Source of the DNA: Hyphomicrobiales bacterium
GTDB lineage: Bacteria; Pseudomonadota; Alphaproteobacteria; Rhizobiales; Beijerinckiaceae
DNA: 39,884 nt
Direction of reading: 5' to 3'
Assembly: GCA_027487245.1 (NCBI GenBank)
Contig: JAIYDY010000110.1
Location: 1-39,884 of the forward strand
Each line of letters starts with the position of its first letter. Positions within the stretch are counted from its first letter, which is position 1. Below, one piece after another: positions 8,328 through 16,243 of the stretch. The notes under the pieces were generated by a model. That model saw only the letters and a list, made by a program, of their open reading frames with translations. It had not been told where the DNA came from and searched no databases. A program made the position numbers and the translations under genes.

Positions 8328-8402
8328 TGGTGCCGGCGGAGAGGATTGAACTCCCGACCTTCGGTTTACAAAACCGCTGCACTACCGCTGTGCTACGCCG
8401 GC
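8328..8402 (-). tRNA. tRNA-Thr (anticodon UGU), CCA encoded
   Basis: On the minus strand the sequence starts GCCGGCG and ends CGCCGGC-A-CCA, giving a perfect seven-pair acceptor stem, discriminator A and an encoded CCA. The anticodon arm is CGGTT / loop TTTGTAA / AACCG, so the anticodon is UGU (Thr). The T arm has the canonical GTTCAAT loop flanked by CGGGA and TCCTC (one mismatch or wobble pair). The length of 75 with CCA is normal. A good promoter lies directly upstream. Its 3' end faces the polysaccharide operon. Confidence 0.95.
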
Positions 8403-8411
8403 GTTGCGGGT

Positions 8412-8440
8412 TCATTAGCTGCGTCGGGGCGGGCTGGCAA
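8412..8440 (-). promoter_or_regulatory. Probable sigma70-type promoter of tRNA-Thr
   Basis: On the minus strand TTGCCA (8440-8435) and TAATGA (8417-8412) are separated by exactly 17 bases. The expected start point is within a few bases of the tRNA 5' end at 8402. The fit to the consensus is good for the -35 and moderate for the -10. Confidence 0.5.
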
Positions 8441-8627
8441 GATGGATGGCTGCGTGATCGACAGGCTGTGATGGGCAGTCGGCATGGGGCAGCCTGACAG
8501 GGGCCGGGATGGCTGACAATGTCAGCAAATGACCGGAGGTGCCCGCACAATGCCAGCAAGGGCAGGGAGGGCGGGTCGGCGGCTCGGGTTATGCCGAATG
8601 GCGGCTCATGCCCTTGCCAGATGCAGA

Positions 8628-8651
8628 CAAGGGCCCCTCGCGGGGCCCTTG
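8628..8651. terminator. Perfect GC-rich hairpin between MFS gene and tRNA-Thr (possible terminator)
   Basis: Ten-base arms CAAGGGCCCC and GGGGCCCTTG are perfectly complementary with a four-base loop. It lies about 105 bases after the stop of the minus-strand transporter gene, where a terminator is expected, but neither side has a strong T run. The whole gene-free stretch 8403-8756 otherwise holds only the tRNA promoter and the short tandem repeat at its right end. Confidence 0.45.
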
Positions 8652-8713
8652 CCGGTCGTTTCGTGTCTTGGGCAGGGCGGGTTCGGGATTGTCCGGTCGC
8701 CGCTCCAAGAGGG

Positions 8714-8766
8714 TTCACTTCCGAAGCTTCACTTCCGAGGCTTCACTTCCGAGGCTTCACTTCACC
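8714..8766. repeat. Short 14-base tandem repeat overlapping the MFS stop codon
   Basis: The unit GCTTCACTTCCGAG occurs twice exactly, preceded by a near copy (GTTCACTTCCGAA) and followed by a partial copy (GCTTCACTTC). The TGA stop of the transporter gene (minus strand) lies inside the last copy. Because 14 is not a multiple of three, gain or loss of a unit would not alter the protein unless the first copy changes. It probably arose by slippage. Confidence 0.85.
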
Positions 8767-10457
8767 GTGTCGAGGTCGCGGTCCTTGGTTTCGGTGACGA
8801 ACAGGGCACCGATCACGAAGGTCATCAGGGCGAAGCCGACCGGATACCAAAGGCCGGAGTAGATGTCGCCGGTCGATGCCACGATGGCGAAGGAGGTTGC
8901 CGGCAGCAGTCCGCCGAACCAGCCATTGCCGATGTGATAGGGCAGCGACATGGCCGTGTAGCGGATGCGGGTCGGGAAGAACTCGACCAACGCTGCCGCG
9001 ATCGGGCCGTAGACCATGGTGACGTAGATCACCATCACGGTGAGCAGGGCGATGATCCACAAAGCCTGCGGATTGCCGAGGGCTGCGAAAAAGCCATCGA
9101 CCTTGACCTTGCCCGGGTCGTTTGCGGCCGGGTAGCCGGCCTTGATGGCTTCAGCCGTCAGGGCAGTCGTGAAGGCAGCGGCGGTCGTGAAGGGCACTTC
9201 CGTGTTGTTCACGATGACCTTCATCGCGGAACCAGCGGGCGCCGTGACGAGGCTGTACCGAAATGCCTGCTGGGACAGGGCACGGCGTGCCACGTCGCAT
9301 GGTTCGGTGAACTGGCGGATGCCGACCGGATCGAACAGAGAGCCACACTTGGCAGGGTCAGCAGCGACCTGGATGGCCACTGCGGACAGCGCCTTGTCAT
9401 AGGTCGGGTTGGCAGCCTTGGTCAGCGCCCCGAAGATCGGGAAGTAGGTGAGGGCGGCAATCAGGCAGCCGGCGAGGATCACCGGCTTGCGGCCAATGCG
9501 ATCCGACAGAGAGCCGAAGACAATGAAGCCGCCCGTGCCGAGGATCAGCGACCATGCAATCAGCACGTTCGCGGTCAGAAGGTCGATCTTGAGGATCGCC
9601 TGCAGGAAGAACAGGGCGTAAAACTGACCCGTGTACCAGACGACGGCCTGGCCGACGACGAGGCCGAACAGGGCGATGATCACGATCTTGGCGTTCTTCC
9701 ACTGGCCGAAGGCTTCGGAGAGCGGAGCCTTGGAGTGGGTGCCTTCTTCCTTCATCTTCTGGAAGGAGGGCGATTCCTGCATCTGGAGACGGATCCAGAC
9801 GGAGATCCCGAGAAGCAGGATGGAACCCAGGAACGGAATGCGCCAGCCGCCCTTGAGGCCGAAGAAGATCGGCAGGTCCGTCTGGAAGTTTGCTTCGCCC
9901 ATCTGCAGGCGCAGGCCCACGATAACGAAGAGCGAGAGCAGCAGGCCGAGCGTGGCCGTTGTCTGGATCCATGAGGTGTAGAAGCCGCGGCGACCCACAG
10001 GGGCATGTTCGGCCACATAGACGGCTGCGCCGCCATATTCACCGCCGAGTGCGAGGCCCTGAAGCATCCGCAGCGCGATCAGCGCGACCGGTGCGATCCA
10101 GCCGATCTGGGCATAGGAGGGCAGAAGCCCGACCAGGAAGGTTGAGGCACCCATGATCAGGATGGTGACGAGGAAGGTGTATTTCCGGCCAACCAGATCG
10201 CCGAGGCGCCCGAAGACCAGCGCGCCGAACGGACGCACCAGAAAGCCGGCAGCGAAGGCCAGCAATGCGAAGATGTTGCGGGTGTTGACGTCAAACGCGG
10301 AAAAGAACTGCGCGCCGATGATCGCGGCCAAAGAGCCGTAGAGATAAAAGTCGTACCACTCGAAAATCGTGCCGAGCGAGGAGGCCAGAATGACCTTTTT
10401 CTCGCCAGTGGACATGGGACGCGCAGCGCCTGCGGTCCCGGTTGCTGCCATGCTCAT
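8757..10457 (-). CDS. MFS transporter, metabolite:H+ symporter (MHS) type, with a long internal insertion
   Basis: A 566-residue membrane protein. The N-terminus SSLGTIFEWYDFYLYGSLAAIIG is the hallmark of the MHS branch (ProP/ShiA/KgtP-like proton symporters). Conserved cytoplasmic loops are FGRLGDLVGRKYTFL (between helices 2 and 3) and FGSLSDRIGRKPVIL (between helices 8 and 9). About twelve hydrophobic segments are seen. Family members usually have 430-450 residues. The excess is mainly a soluble insertion of about 110 residues in the C-terminal half (from TKAANPTYDKAL to FFAALGNPQ), with two cysteines (AKCGSLF, EPCDVA). Start ATG 10457 is preceded by AGAGGAGAAA; the frame runs on to 10544 but has no better start. 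The substrate, probably a carboxylate, polyol or betaine, is unknown. Confidence 0.85.
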   Translation of the reverse strand: MSMAATGTAGAARPMSTGEKKVILASSLGTIFEWYDFYLYGSLAAIIGAQFFSAFDVNTRNIFALLAFAAGFLVRPFGALVFGRLGDLVGRKYTFLVTILIMGASTFLVGLLPSYAQIGWIAPVALIALRMLQGLALGGEYGGAAVYVAEHAPVGRRGFYTSWIQTTATLGLLLSLFVIVGLRLQMGEANFQTDLPIFFGLKGGWRIPFLGSILLLGISVWIRLQMQESPSFQKMKEEGTHSKAPLSEAFGQWKNAKIVIIALFGLVVGQAVVWYTGQFYALFFLQAILKIDLLTANVLIAWSLILGTGGFIVFGSLSDRIGRKPVILAGCLIAALTYFPIFGALTKAANPTYDKALSAVAIQVAADPAKCGSLFDPVGIRQFTEPCDVARRALSQQAFRYSLVTAPAGSAMKVIVNNTEVPFTTAAAFTTALTAEAIKAGYPAANDPGKVKVDGFFAALGNPQALWIIALLTVMVIYVTMVYGPIAAALVEFFPTRIRYTAMSLPYHIGNGWFGGLLPATSFAIVASTGDIYSGLWYPVGFALMTFVIGALFVTETKDRDLDTVK

Positions 10458-10751
10458 GGCTTTCTCCTCTGGTTGCTTCCCGACGAGGCCTGACAGGCGT
10501 GCAAGGCAAGAACTCAGAGCGATCCGTAACCGGTCCTCGCCCAACCTGCCGTCTGCTCACACTTCGTTAAGCTCATCGTTACGCCGCGCATGCACCCGGA
10601 TAAATCTACCAATTCGTCGTGTGACTTAAGGTATAAGACTAAAGGCATCGGTGATTTGCGGGAGGCGCACCGGACGGTGCAATCGCACTGGCCAATGGCT
10701 GAGGGCTGGGCTAACGTCATGGATGGAGGCCGTCTTGATCGGGAGAGCGCC

Positions 10752-11369
10752 ATGCTGCGCGCCAGCCTCTATGCCTGTGCCTTTCTGGTTGTTTCGAGCC
10801 TGGCCTTGAGCCCGGCTGTGCTTGCGGGCGGGCCGCATCATCATCACGGGCCCGGTGTGCAACCTCGTGTCGCAGCAGTTCCGGGCAGCGTGACAGTGCG
10901 GGGCTCGCATGTCGCAAGGCCGGCAATGCCAGCCATGCACCGTCGCATGGCGGCCTTGCCGTTCGGGCCGAACCCGGTCTTTTCACCCTTTCCGGGGCCG
11001 TTCTTCTTCAATGGCGTCTACGGGGCAGGGCAAACGCTGCTGCTGGAGCCGGCGGCCTCGACGCGGACCATCAACCTGACCATCAACCGGATTCCGGTGG
11101 TCATGGGTATCCGGCGAGCGCCGGAAGCTGCCCCGCTGATCTATCGTATCGAGCACGGCGGTGGCCGGCATCATGGCGCCGCGCATCGATCCATGACTCA
11201 TGCCCGTCGCTCGGCGCCGGATGCAAAGGTGTTGTCGCTTGCCGAACCGCACGCCCACGCGGGCCAGCAGCACAGGCGTGCAGGTGGGTATCATCCATCA
11301 GCGGGTGTGCAGCGGCGTGAGCCTGCCGACACCACGACACCCAGGATCATCGTGGTGCGTGCACGCTGA
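10752..11369 (+). CDS. Secreted His/Pro-rich protein of unknown function
   Basis: A 205-residue protein with an N-terminal signal peptide (MLRASLYACAFLVVSSLAL, then a likely cleavage after AVLA-GG). The mature part starts with a His run (GGPHHHHGPG) and is rich in His, Arg, Ala and Pro, with further histidine groups (HGGGRHHGAAHRS, HAHAGQQHRR). I recognise no domain. The His clusters might bind metal in the periplasm, but that is inference. ATG 10752 follows GGGAGAG at proper spacing; the open frame extends to 10590 without a better start. It is transcribed divergently from the MFS transporter, with 294 bases between that hold no recognised element. Confidence 0.6.
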   Translation: MLRASLYACAFLVVSSLALSPAVLAGGPHHHHGPGVQPRVAAVPGSVTVRGSHVARPAMPAMHRRMAALPFGPNPVFSPFPGPFFFNGVYGAGQTLLLEPAASTRTINLTINRIPVVMGIRRAPEAAPLIYRIEHGGGRHHGAAHRSMTHARRSAPDAKVLSLAEPHAHAGQQHRRAGGYHPSAGVQRREPADTTTPRIIVVRAR

Positions 11370-11429
11370 GGCGATGATCGCCTTCTGGGTGGAGCTTTCG
11401 CGTGGAGTTCCTCCCTAAAGGAGAAGCCA

Positions 11430-12308
11430 CTAGCCGCGCAGCCTGAGGTTCGCCGAATAGAGCGCGATGGCGGTGGCATTGGAGACATTCAGGCTCTTGA
11501 TCGAGCCGGGCATGTCGAGCCGCGCCACCGCATCGCAGAGGCCGAGCGTGCGCTGGCGCAGGCCCTTGCCCTCGGCGCCCATGACGAGCGCGAGCGGACG
11601 CGTCAGCTTGACCTCCTCATAGGCTGTGTCGGCTTCCGAATCGAAGCCGACGCGCATGTAGCCGGCATTGCGCAGTTCCAGCAGGGCATCGCCGAGGTTG
11701 CGCACGGCGATGATCGGCACGTGTTCGAGCGCGCCTGAAGCGCTCTTGGCGAGCACGCCAGTGGCATCGGGGGAATGGCGCACGGTGACGATCACTGCGT
11801 CCACGCCGAACGCGGCCGCCGAGCGCAGCATGGCGCCGACATTGTGCGGGTCGGTGATCTGGTCGAGCACGAGTACCAGTGCATCGGGGCCCAGCGAGCG
11901 CAGGTCCGGCGCTTCGAGAGGCTCGCACTCCAGATACAGTCCCTGATGCACGGCATCGGGCGTCAGGAGCCGGTCGATCTCGCCGGGCCGGACCAATTCG
12001 ACCGGGCAGGGCGGCTCGCCGATCTCCTCGCGCACCCGGATCATGGCGTTCTCGGTGGCCATCAGCCGGCGGAAGGTCCGGGCCGGATTGCGCAACGCTT
12101 CAGCTACCGGGTGCCAGCCATAGAGCACCGTGACATCGAGCGGCATCGGCGGGCGCGGCCCGCGTGGCCCGCCGCCGCGAAACGGCCTGCCAGCGCCAGG
12201 GCCCTTGCCACCGCGCTCCCATGGCCGTTCGCTGCCGCCGGCGCGTGGCCGGTAGGGTTTCTTCTGGAAGGGCTTTTTCGGCCCGGTGGGGCGTTCGTCG
12301 TCACTCAT
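11430..12308 (-). CDS. rlmB: 23S rRNA 2'-O-ribose methyltransferase, TrmH/SpoU family (RlmB)
   Basis: A 292-residue protein. The first 55 residues form a basic, Gly/Arg/Pro-rich tail (KKPFQKKPYRPRAGG, then repeated RGGG/RGPR), common in alphaproteobacterial RlmB. Next come the SpoU substrate-binding domain (LYGWHPVAEALRNP) and the SAM-dependent trefoil-knot domain, with motifs LDQITDPHNVGAMLRSAAAFG (motif 1), LALVMGAEGKGLR (motif 2) and IKSLNVSNATAIALY (motif 3). Escherichia coli RlmB methylates G2251 in the 23S peptidyl-transferase P loop; the same role is expected here. The gene is divergent from tRNA-Tyr, with its own short upstream region. No strong ribosome site precedes ATG 12308. Confidence 0.92.
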   Translation of the reverse strand: MSDDERPTGPKKPFQKKPYRPRAGGSERPWERGGKGPGAGRPFRGGGPRGPRPPMPLDVTVLYGWHPVAEALRNPARTFRRLMATENAMIRVREEIGEPPCPVELVRPGEIDRLLTPDAVHQGLYLECEPLEAPDLRSLGPDALVLVLDQITDPHNVGAMLRSAAAFGVDAVIVTVRHSPDATGVLAKSASGALEHVPIIAVRNLGDALLELRNAGYMRVGFDSEADTAYEEVKLTRPLALVMGAEGKGLRQRTLGLCDAVARLDMPGSIKSLNVSNATAIALYSANLRLRG

Positions 12309-12430
12309 CTCGTGGTTCCAGCCGTGAGCGCGCGTTATGGACCAGTGCTGATCCCGAAGCCAGCCCGGCTACATCGCCCGGAGCCATACAACAAACCAAG
12401 GCGAGAAAATCCGCCCGGCCGTTGTTTCGG

Positions 12431-12459
12431 TTGACAGCGCCGCCGCGTGGCCCGTAGAA
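12431..12459 (+). promoter_or_regulatory. Probable sigma70-type promoter of tRNA-Tyr
   Basis: TTGACA (12431-12436) matches the -35 consensus perfectly; GTAGAA (12454-12459) lies after a 17-base spacer. Transcription would start near 12466, leaving a leader of about 60 bases before the tRNA at 12527. Confidence 0.5.
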
Positions 12460-12526
12460 ACGCGCCGCTCCCGGTCTCGGCCGGTTGGTTTGTGGTCCCG
12501 CTCCGGCGTGGCAGCTCAACCCAAGT

Positions 12527-12611
12527 GGGGGAATGTCCCGAGCGGCAAAGGGGGCGGACTGTAAATCCGCTGGCTAAGCCTTCGCAGGTTCGAGTCCTGC
12601 TTCCCCCACCA
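12527..12611 (+). tRNA. tRNA-Tyr (anticodon GUA), CCA encoded
   Basis: A class II tRNA of 85 bases. The acceptor stem GGGGGAA pairs with TTCCCCC, then discriminator A and an encoded CCA. The anticodon arm is GGA / CTGTAAA / TCC with anticodon GUA. A long variable arm (CTGGCTAAGCCTTCG) separates it from the T arm, which carries GTTCGAG. All of these are normal for bacterial tRNA-Tyr. Confidence 0.95.
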
Positions 12612-13288
12612 TCCCACCTGCCCGGTCTCTTTCACCATGCGCCGTCTGGTCCTGTCCGCAGGGGGCAGACGCAAAGTGCCGATACCTGGAATGAGGTTGA
12701 GCGCCGCATCTGCCTCGACCCTGACCACGGCCGCTTGGTGACAGATGAACGCCGGTCTCGGGTTAAATCGAAAAGTGGCGCGTCATTTCTTGCCAGATGA
12801 GATACCAGATTCAACATTTATCTGAAGTGCAATATCTCAATTTCATCGCTATGCAGTGAAAATCTGAGATTAAATTTAATAATATTGACGCTATATAATA
12901 AATAAAACAAACATTTTTCAATATGCTATCAAATATAATTCAAAAAATAAAACGCAGACCGATTTTTCTATCATCTCACTTGAAAAGTATTTTATCGTCA
13001 CTAGGTCTTAAACGACCCCTGATCCGGGCCCCTCTGGCGAGCGCTGTCGGCGCGAACGCGATGTCGGATCGTTTTCGACACCGTTGCCGACCTGGATGCC
13101 AGTTCATGGAAGACGCTGAGTTGCTTTCAGAACGCCGTTTTTTGACGGTGTCAGCTTGGCTTCCTTGCCCGGTGCAGCTGGCAACCAATCAGGCTTGCAG
13201 ATGCCTGTGCTGATGCCGATCCAGCGCAGCCCGACATGCTGCTGCTGGTCGAGCCACCCAAACCTCTCCAGAATGAAGGAACATTTCC
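12612..13288. other. Gene-poor, partly AT-rich stretch downstream of tRNA-Tyr
   Basis: No convincing gene in 677 bases. From about 12780 to 13010 the DNA is strongly AT-rich, with A/T runs around 12860-12960, unlike the GC-rich surroundings. The open frames here (12923-13213 on plus, 12976-13188 on minus) show no known motif or good ribosome site. It may be the remnant of an insertion at the tRNA 3' end. I saw no copy of the tRNA 3' end at the far side. Confidence 0.6.
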
Positions 13289-13597
13289 ATGCTTCAAGAT
13301 CTCTTCGCGTGGCTTCTCGCGACATTCGTGATCGGGCCTGTCCAGGCGGAATTCGCCACCAAGATGCAGGCGGCGCAAGCACCTGCTGCCATTGTTCAAC
13401 AGATTCAGGGATGCGTGGTCAGCGCGACGCCAACGCTGATCAACCGTGCGACAAGTGACATCTGGTGGGGCGTCACCACCACCATCAGTGTTGCTACGGG
13501 TCTTACGGATGCCACGGCGGTTCTCGCGGAAACCTCACCTGCCTGCTCAGCGGCCGTGGCGGCAGTGCGGCCATTCCTGGACAGTCCAAGTGTCTGA
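13289..13597 (+). CDS. Small membrane-anchored or secreted protein of unknown function
   Basis: A 102-residue protein. The N-terminal 20 residues (LFAWLLATFVIGPVQAEF) form a hydrophobic segment followed by AQA/AE, so it is either a signal peptide or a single anchor. The rest contains two cysteines (QGCVVSA, SPACSAAV), a Trp pair (DIWWGVTT) and Ala/Thr-rich stretches. AAGGA lies about 9 bases upstream of ATG 13289, which supports translation. I do not recognise the family. It lies 210 bases before cydA on the same strand, and might be cotranscribed with the oxidase genes or separated by the inverted repeat at 13619-13643. Confidence 0.6.
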   Translation: MLQDLFAWLLATFVIGPVQAEFATKMQAAQAPAAIVQQIQGCVVSATPTLINRATSDIWWGVTTTISVATGLTDATAVLAETSPACSAAVAAVRPFLDSPSV

Positions 13598-13618
13598 ACG
13601 CACTCATGACAAGGCCAG

Positions 13619-13643
13619 TGTCGCATCCGTGCAGTGTGCGACA
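13619..13643. promoter_or_regulatory. Inverted repeat upstream of cydAB
   Basis: Seven-base arms TGTCGCA and TGCGACA flank an 11-base centre, and are directly followed by TTGACG, which could be a -35 element for cydA. It may be an operator for oxidase control or the terminator of the small gene upstream (ends 13597); no T run follows. It does not match an FNR/Anr box. Confidence 0.35.
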
Positions 13644-13807
13644 TTGACGACGCTTACCGACGGGCGGGCGGAACCCTAAATCCGGGACAGACAAAAGAGT
13701 GAAGCCCCAGCCAAAACTGCGGCGCGACGCACAGGTCTGCATCCGGCGGGCCTGTGGCAAGCGCCGGCAACCCTGCGTTTTGGCACTTTGAGCCCAGGAA
13801 TTTACCG

Positions 13808-15199
13808 ATGGACCCGATCCTGCTCGCACGCATCCAGTTTGGCGCGAACATCTCGTTCCACATCCTGTTCCCGACGATCACCATCGCTCTTGGCTGGGTG
13901 CTGCTGTTCTTCAAGGTGGCGTTCAACCGGACGGGTAACGAAAAGTGGATGAATGCCTACCGCTTCTGGGTGAAGGTGTTCGCGTTGTCCTTTGCGCTTG
14001 GCGTGGTGTCTGGCATTACCATGAGCTTCCAGTTCGGCACCAACTGGCCGGGCTTCATGGAGCGCGTGGGCAACATTGCCGGCCCGCTGCTGGCCTATGA
14101 GGTGCTGACGGCGTTCTTTCTGGAGGCAACGTTCCTCGGCATCATGTTGTTCGGTTTCCGCAAGGTGCCGAACTGGATGCACACATTGGCGACGTTTCTG
14201 GTCGCGTTCGGCACGACGATGTCCGCCTTCTGGATCCTTGTGCTGAACTCCTGGATGCACACCCCGGCAGGCTTCGAGTTGCGCGATGGCGTGGCCTTTG
14301 CGACGGATTGGTGGGCCATCATCTTCAATCCGTCCATGCCATACCGGCTGGCGCACATGCTGCTGGCGTCGGGCCTGACCTGCGCCTTCCTGATCGCGGG
14401 CCTGTCGGCTTTCCGCTGGCTGCGGCAGGATCGTGGCCCGGACGTGATGGCGGCCCTGCGCACGGGCGTTGCCATCGGCGCGGTCCTGATCCCGGTGCAG
14501 ATCTTTGTAGGTGACCTGCACGGCCTCAACACGCTTCAGCACCAGCCGGCCAAGGTTGCGGCCATGGAAGGCAACTGGGAAACGAAGGGCCATGTGCCGC
14601 TCCTGCTGTTTGCCTTGCCGAACGAAGCGACACGCAGCAACAACTTCGAGATCGGCATTCCGGGTGGCGCGAGCCTGATCCTCAAGCATGAATTCGCGGG
14701 CGTTGTTCCTGGCCTCAACGATTTCGTGGCGCCAGATGGAACGAGGCTGCACCCGCCGGTTGCGCCGGTGTTCTTCGCCTTCCGGATCATGGTCGGCATC
14801 GGCATGCTGATGCTGGCGGTGTCGTGGTTTGCCGGCTGGCAGCTCTGGCGCAAGGGCGATATCGGGGTGCCGCTCGCGTGGGTGCTTGTCGGCATGACCT
14901 TCGCCGGCTGGGTCGCCACCTTGTCAGGCTGGTATGTGACAGAGATTGGCCGCCAACCTTGGCTTGTGTCAGGCGTGCTGACCACGGCGCAGGCGGCTTC
15001 GACGGTGCCGGGCGGGATGATTGCCGCCACGCTGGCCATGTATCTTGCCATCTATGCCGTGCTGATCGCAGCCTATATTTCCGTGCTGTTCCATCTGGCC
15101 GGAAAGGGCCTGAAGGGTGTCGCATCGCCAACTGGCGCGGGTGTCGCCAAGGGCGGTGCACCGGTCCATCCGGCCGGCGCGACCGCCAAGGGCACGTGA
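13808..15199 (+). CDS. cydA: Cytochrome bd-type quinol oxidase subunit I (CIO type)
   Basis: A 463-residue multi-helix protein that oxidises quinol and reduces oxygen to water at the membrane. The heme ligand His18 sits in ARIQFGANISFHILFPT. Conserved acidic residues occur in LAYEVLTAFFLEATFLGIMLFG, and the family signature GWYVTEIGRQPWLV is present. The quinol-binding Q loop (around LPNEATRSNNFEIGIPGGASLILKHE) is short, as in the cyanide-insensitive oxidase branch (CioA) and unlike long-loop Escherichia coli CydA. ATG 13808 is preceded by AGGAA; the open frame reaches 13754. cydB follows 9 bases later. No cydX or cydDC is seen nearby. Confidence 0.95.
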   Translation: MDPILLARIQFGANISFHILFPTITIALGWVLLFFKVAFNRTGNEKWMNAYRFWVKVFALSFALGVVSGITMSFQFGTNWPGFMERVGNIAGPLLAYEVLTAFFLEATFLGIMLFGFRKVPNWMHTLATFLVAFGTTMSAFWILVLNSWMHTPAGFELRDGVAFATDWWAIIFNPSMPYRLAHMLLASGLTCAFLIAGLSAFRWLRQDRGPDVMAALRTGVAIGAVLIPVQIFVGDLHGLNTLQHQPAKVAAMEGNWETKGHVPLLLFALPNEATRSNNFEIGIPGGASLILKHEFAGVVPGLNDFVAPDGTRLHPPVAPVFFAFRIMVGIGMLMLAVSWFAGWQLWRKGDIGVPLAWVLVGMTFAGWVATLSGWYVTEIGRQPWLVSGVLTTAQAASTVPGGMIAATLAMYLAIYAVLIAAYISVLFHLAGKGLKGVASPTGAGVAKGGAPVHPAGATAKGT

Positions 15200-15208
15200 G
15201 CAAAGGTC

Positions 15209-16216
15209 ATGTTCAGCTTTCTTGACGGCCATACGCTGCCGCTGATTTTCGCCGCACTCATGGCGATTTCCATCCTGGCTTACGTGATCCTCGATGGCTA
15301 TGACCTTGGCGTCGGCATGCTCATGGCCCATGGCGACCGGGCGGAACGGGACAAGATGGTCGCGACCATCGGTCCGTTCTGGGATGCCAACGAAACCTGG
15401 CTTGTGCTCGGCATCGGGTTGCTGCTCGTGGCCTTTCCCACCGCGCACGGACTGGTCCTTCAGGCGCTCTATCTGCCTGTGGCCTTTATGCTGCTGGGTC
15501 TGACATTGCGCGGGGTTGCCTTCGAGTTCCGTGTGAAGGCACAGGCCCAATACCAGCGCTGGTGGGACTGGGCCTTCATCGGCGGCTCAACCCTGTCGTC
15601 CCTGACCCAAGGATACATGCTTGGGCTTTACATCATGGGCTTCAAGGAGGGCTGGGCGACGCATGCCTTCGCGCTGGCTGCTGCTGCCGGGCTGGCTGCC
15701 GCCTATTGCTTCGTCGGAGCCACGTGGCTGATCGGCAAGACCGATGGCGCGCTTCAGCACCGCGCTGTCGGCTGGTCGCGCTGGACACTCGCGGCAACGG
15801 CCATCAGCATGGTGGCGGTTTCGCTGGCGACTCCTCTGGTCAGCGCGCGCATCTTCGAACGCTGGTTCGCTTTCCCCAACATCATTGGCCTGCTGCCGAT
15901 CCCGCTGATGACCGGCGCGCTTTTCCTGTCGCTGTGGGTGTTCCTCAAACGCATGCCGCGCACTGATCACTCGCTCGATTTCGTGCCTTTCATGGGCGCG
16001 GTGAGCCTGTTCGTGCTCGGCTTTCTCGGCCTCGCTTACTCGTTCTACCCCTACATCGTGCCTGAAAAGCTGACGATCTGGCAGGCAGCGAGCGCGCCGG
16101 AAAGCCTGTTCATCATCCTCATGGGGGCGCTCGTGGTGCTGCCGGTCATCGCGGCCTACACGGCGTTCAGCTACTACGTGTTCAGGGGCAAGGCGACCGA
16201 ACTGCGATACGATTGA
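15209..16216 (+). CDS. cydB: Cytochrome bd-type quinol oxidase subunit II
   Basis: A 335-residue integral membrane protein with about eight to nine hydrophobic segments. The start region (LPLIFAALMAISILAYVILDGYDLGVGML) and the motif DANETWLVLGIGLLLVAFPTAH are diagnostic of CydB/CioB. It pairs with subunit I to form the heterodimeric oxidase core. ATG 15209 lies 9 bases after the cydA stop, with AAAGGT as a weak ribosome site, so the pair is one operon. It is followed by a hairpin shared with the convergent cyclase gene. Confidence 0.95.
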   Translation: MFSFLDGHTLPLIFAALMAISILAYVILDGYDLGVGMLMAHGDRAERDKMVATIGPFWDANETWLVLGIGLLLVAFPTAHGLVLQALYLPVAFMLLGLTLRGVAFEFRVKAQAQYQRWWDWAFIGGSTLSSLTQGYMLGLYIMGFKEGWATHAFALAAAAGLAAAYCFVGATWLIGKTDGALQHRAVGWSRWTLAATAISMVAVSLATPLVSARIFERWFAFPNIIGLLPIPLMTGALFLSLWVFLKRMPRTDHSLDFVPFMGAVSLFVLGFLGLAYSFYPYIVPEKLTIWQAASAPESLFIILMGALVVLPVIAAYTAFSYYVFRGKATELRYD

Positions 16217-16238
16217 CGGGCCTTGCATCTGGCCTGTC
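16215..16238. terminator. Hairpin between convergent cydB and cyclase genes
   Basis: GACGGGCC (16215-16222) pairs with GGCCTGTC (16231-16238), with one G-T pair and an eight-base loop. It overlaps the cydB stop and lies 5 bases before the end of the convergent gene, a sensible place for a two-way terminator, but no T run is present. Confidence 0.35.
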
Positions 16239-16243
16239 GCGGG

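Noticed and set aside
8062..8718. Minus-strand frame covering tRNA-Thr and its promoter
   Set aside because: It runs through a perfect tRNA gene and carries no protein motif.
8529..9974. Plus-strand open frame of 481 codons
   Set aside because: Antisense to the MFS transporter, whose motifs are clear on the other strand; shadow frame.
12923..13213. Plus-strand frame of 96 codons in the AT-rich zone
   Set aside because: Starts in AT-rich DNA without ribosome site; composition changes mid-frame and no family is recognised.
12612..13288. Integrated element with flanking att repeats at tRNA-Tyr
   Set aside because: I looked for a second copy of the tRNA 3' end within the gap and saw none; no integrase is present.
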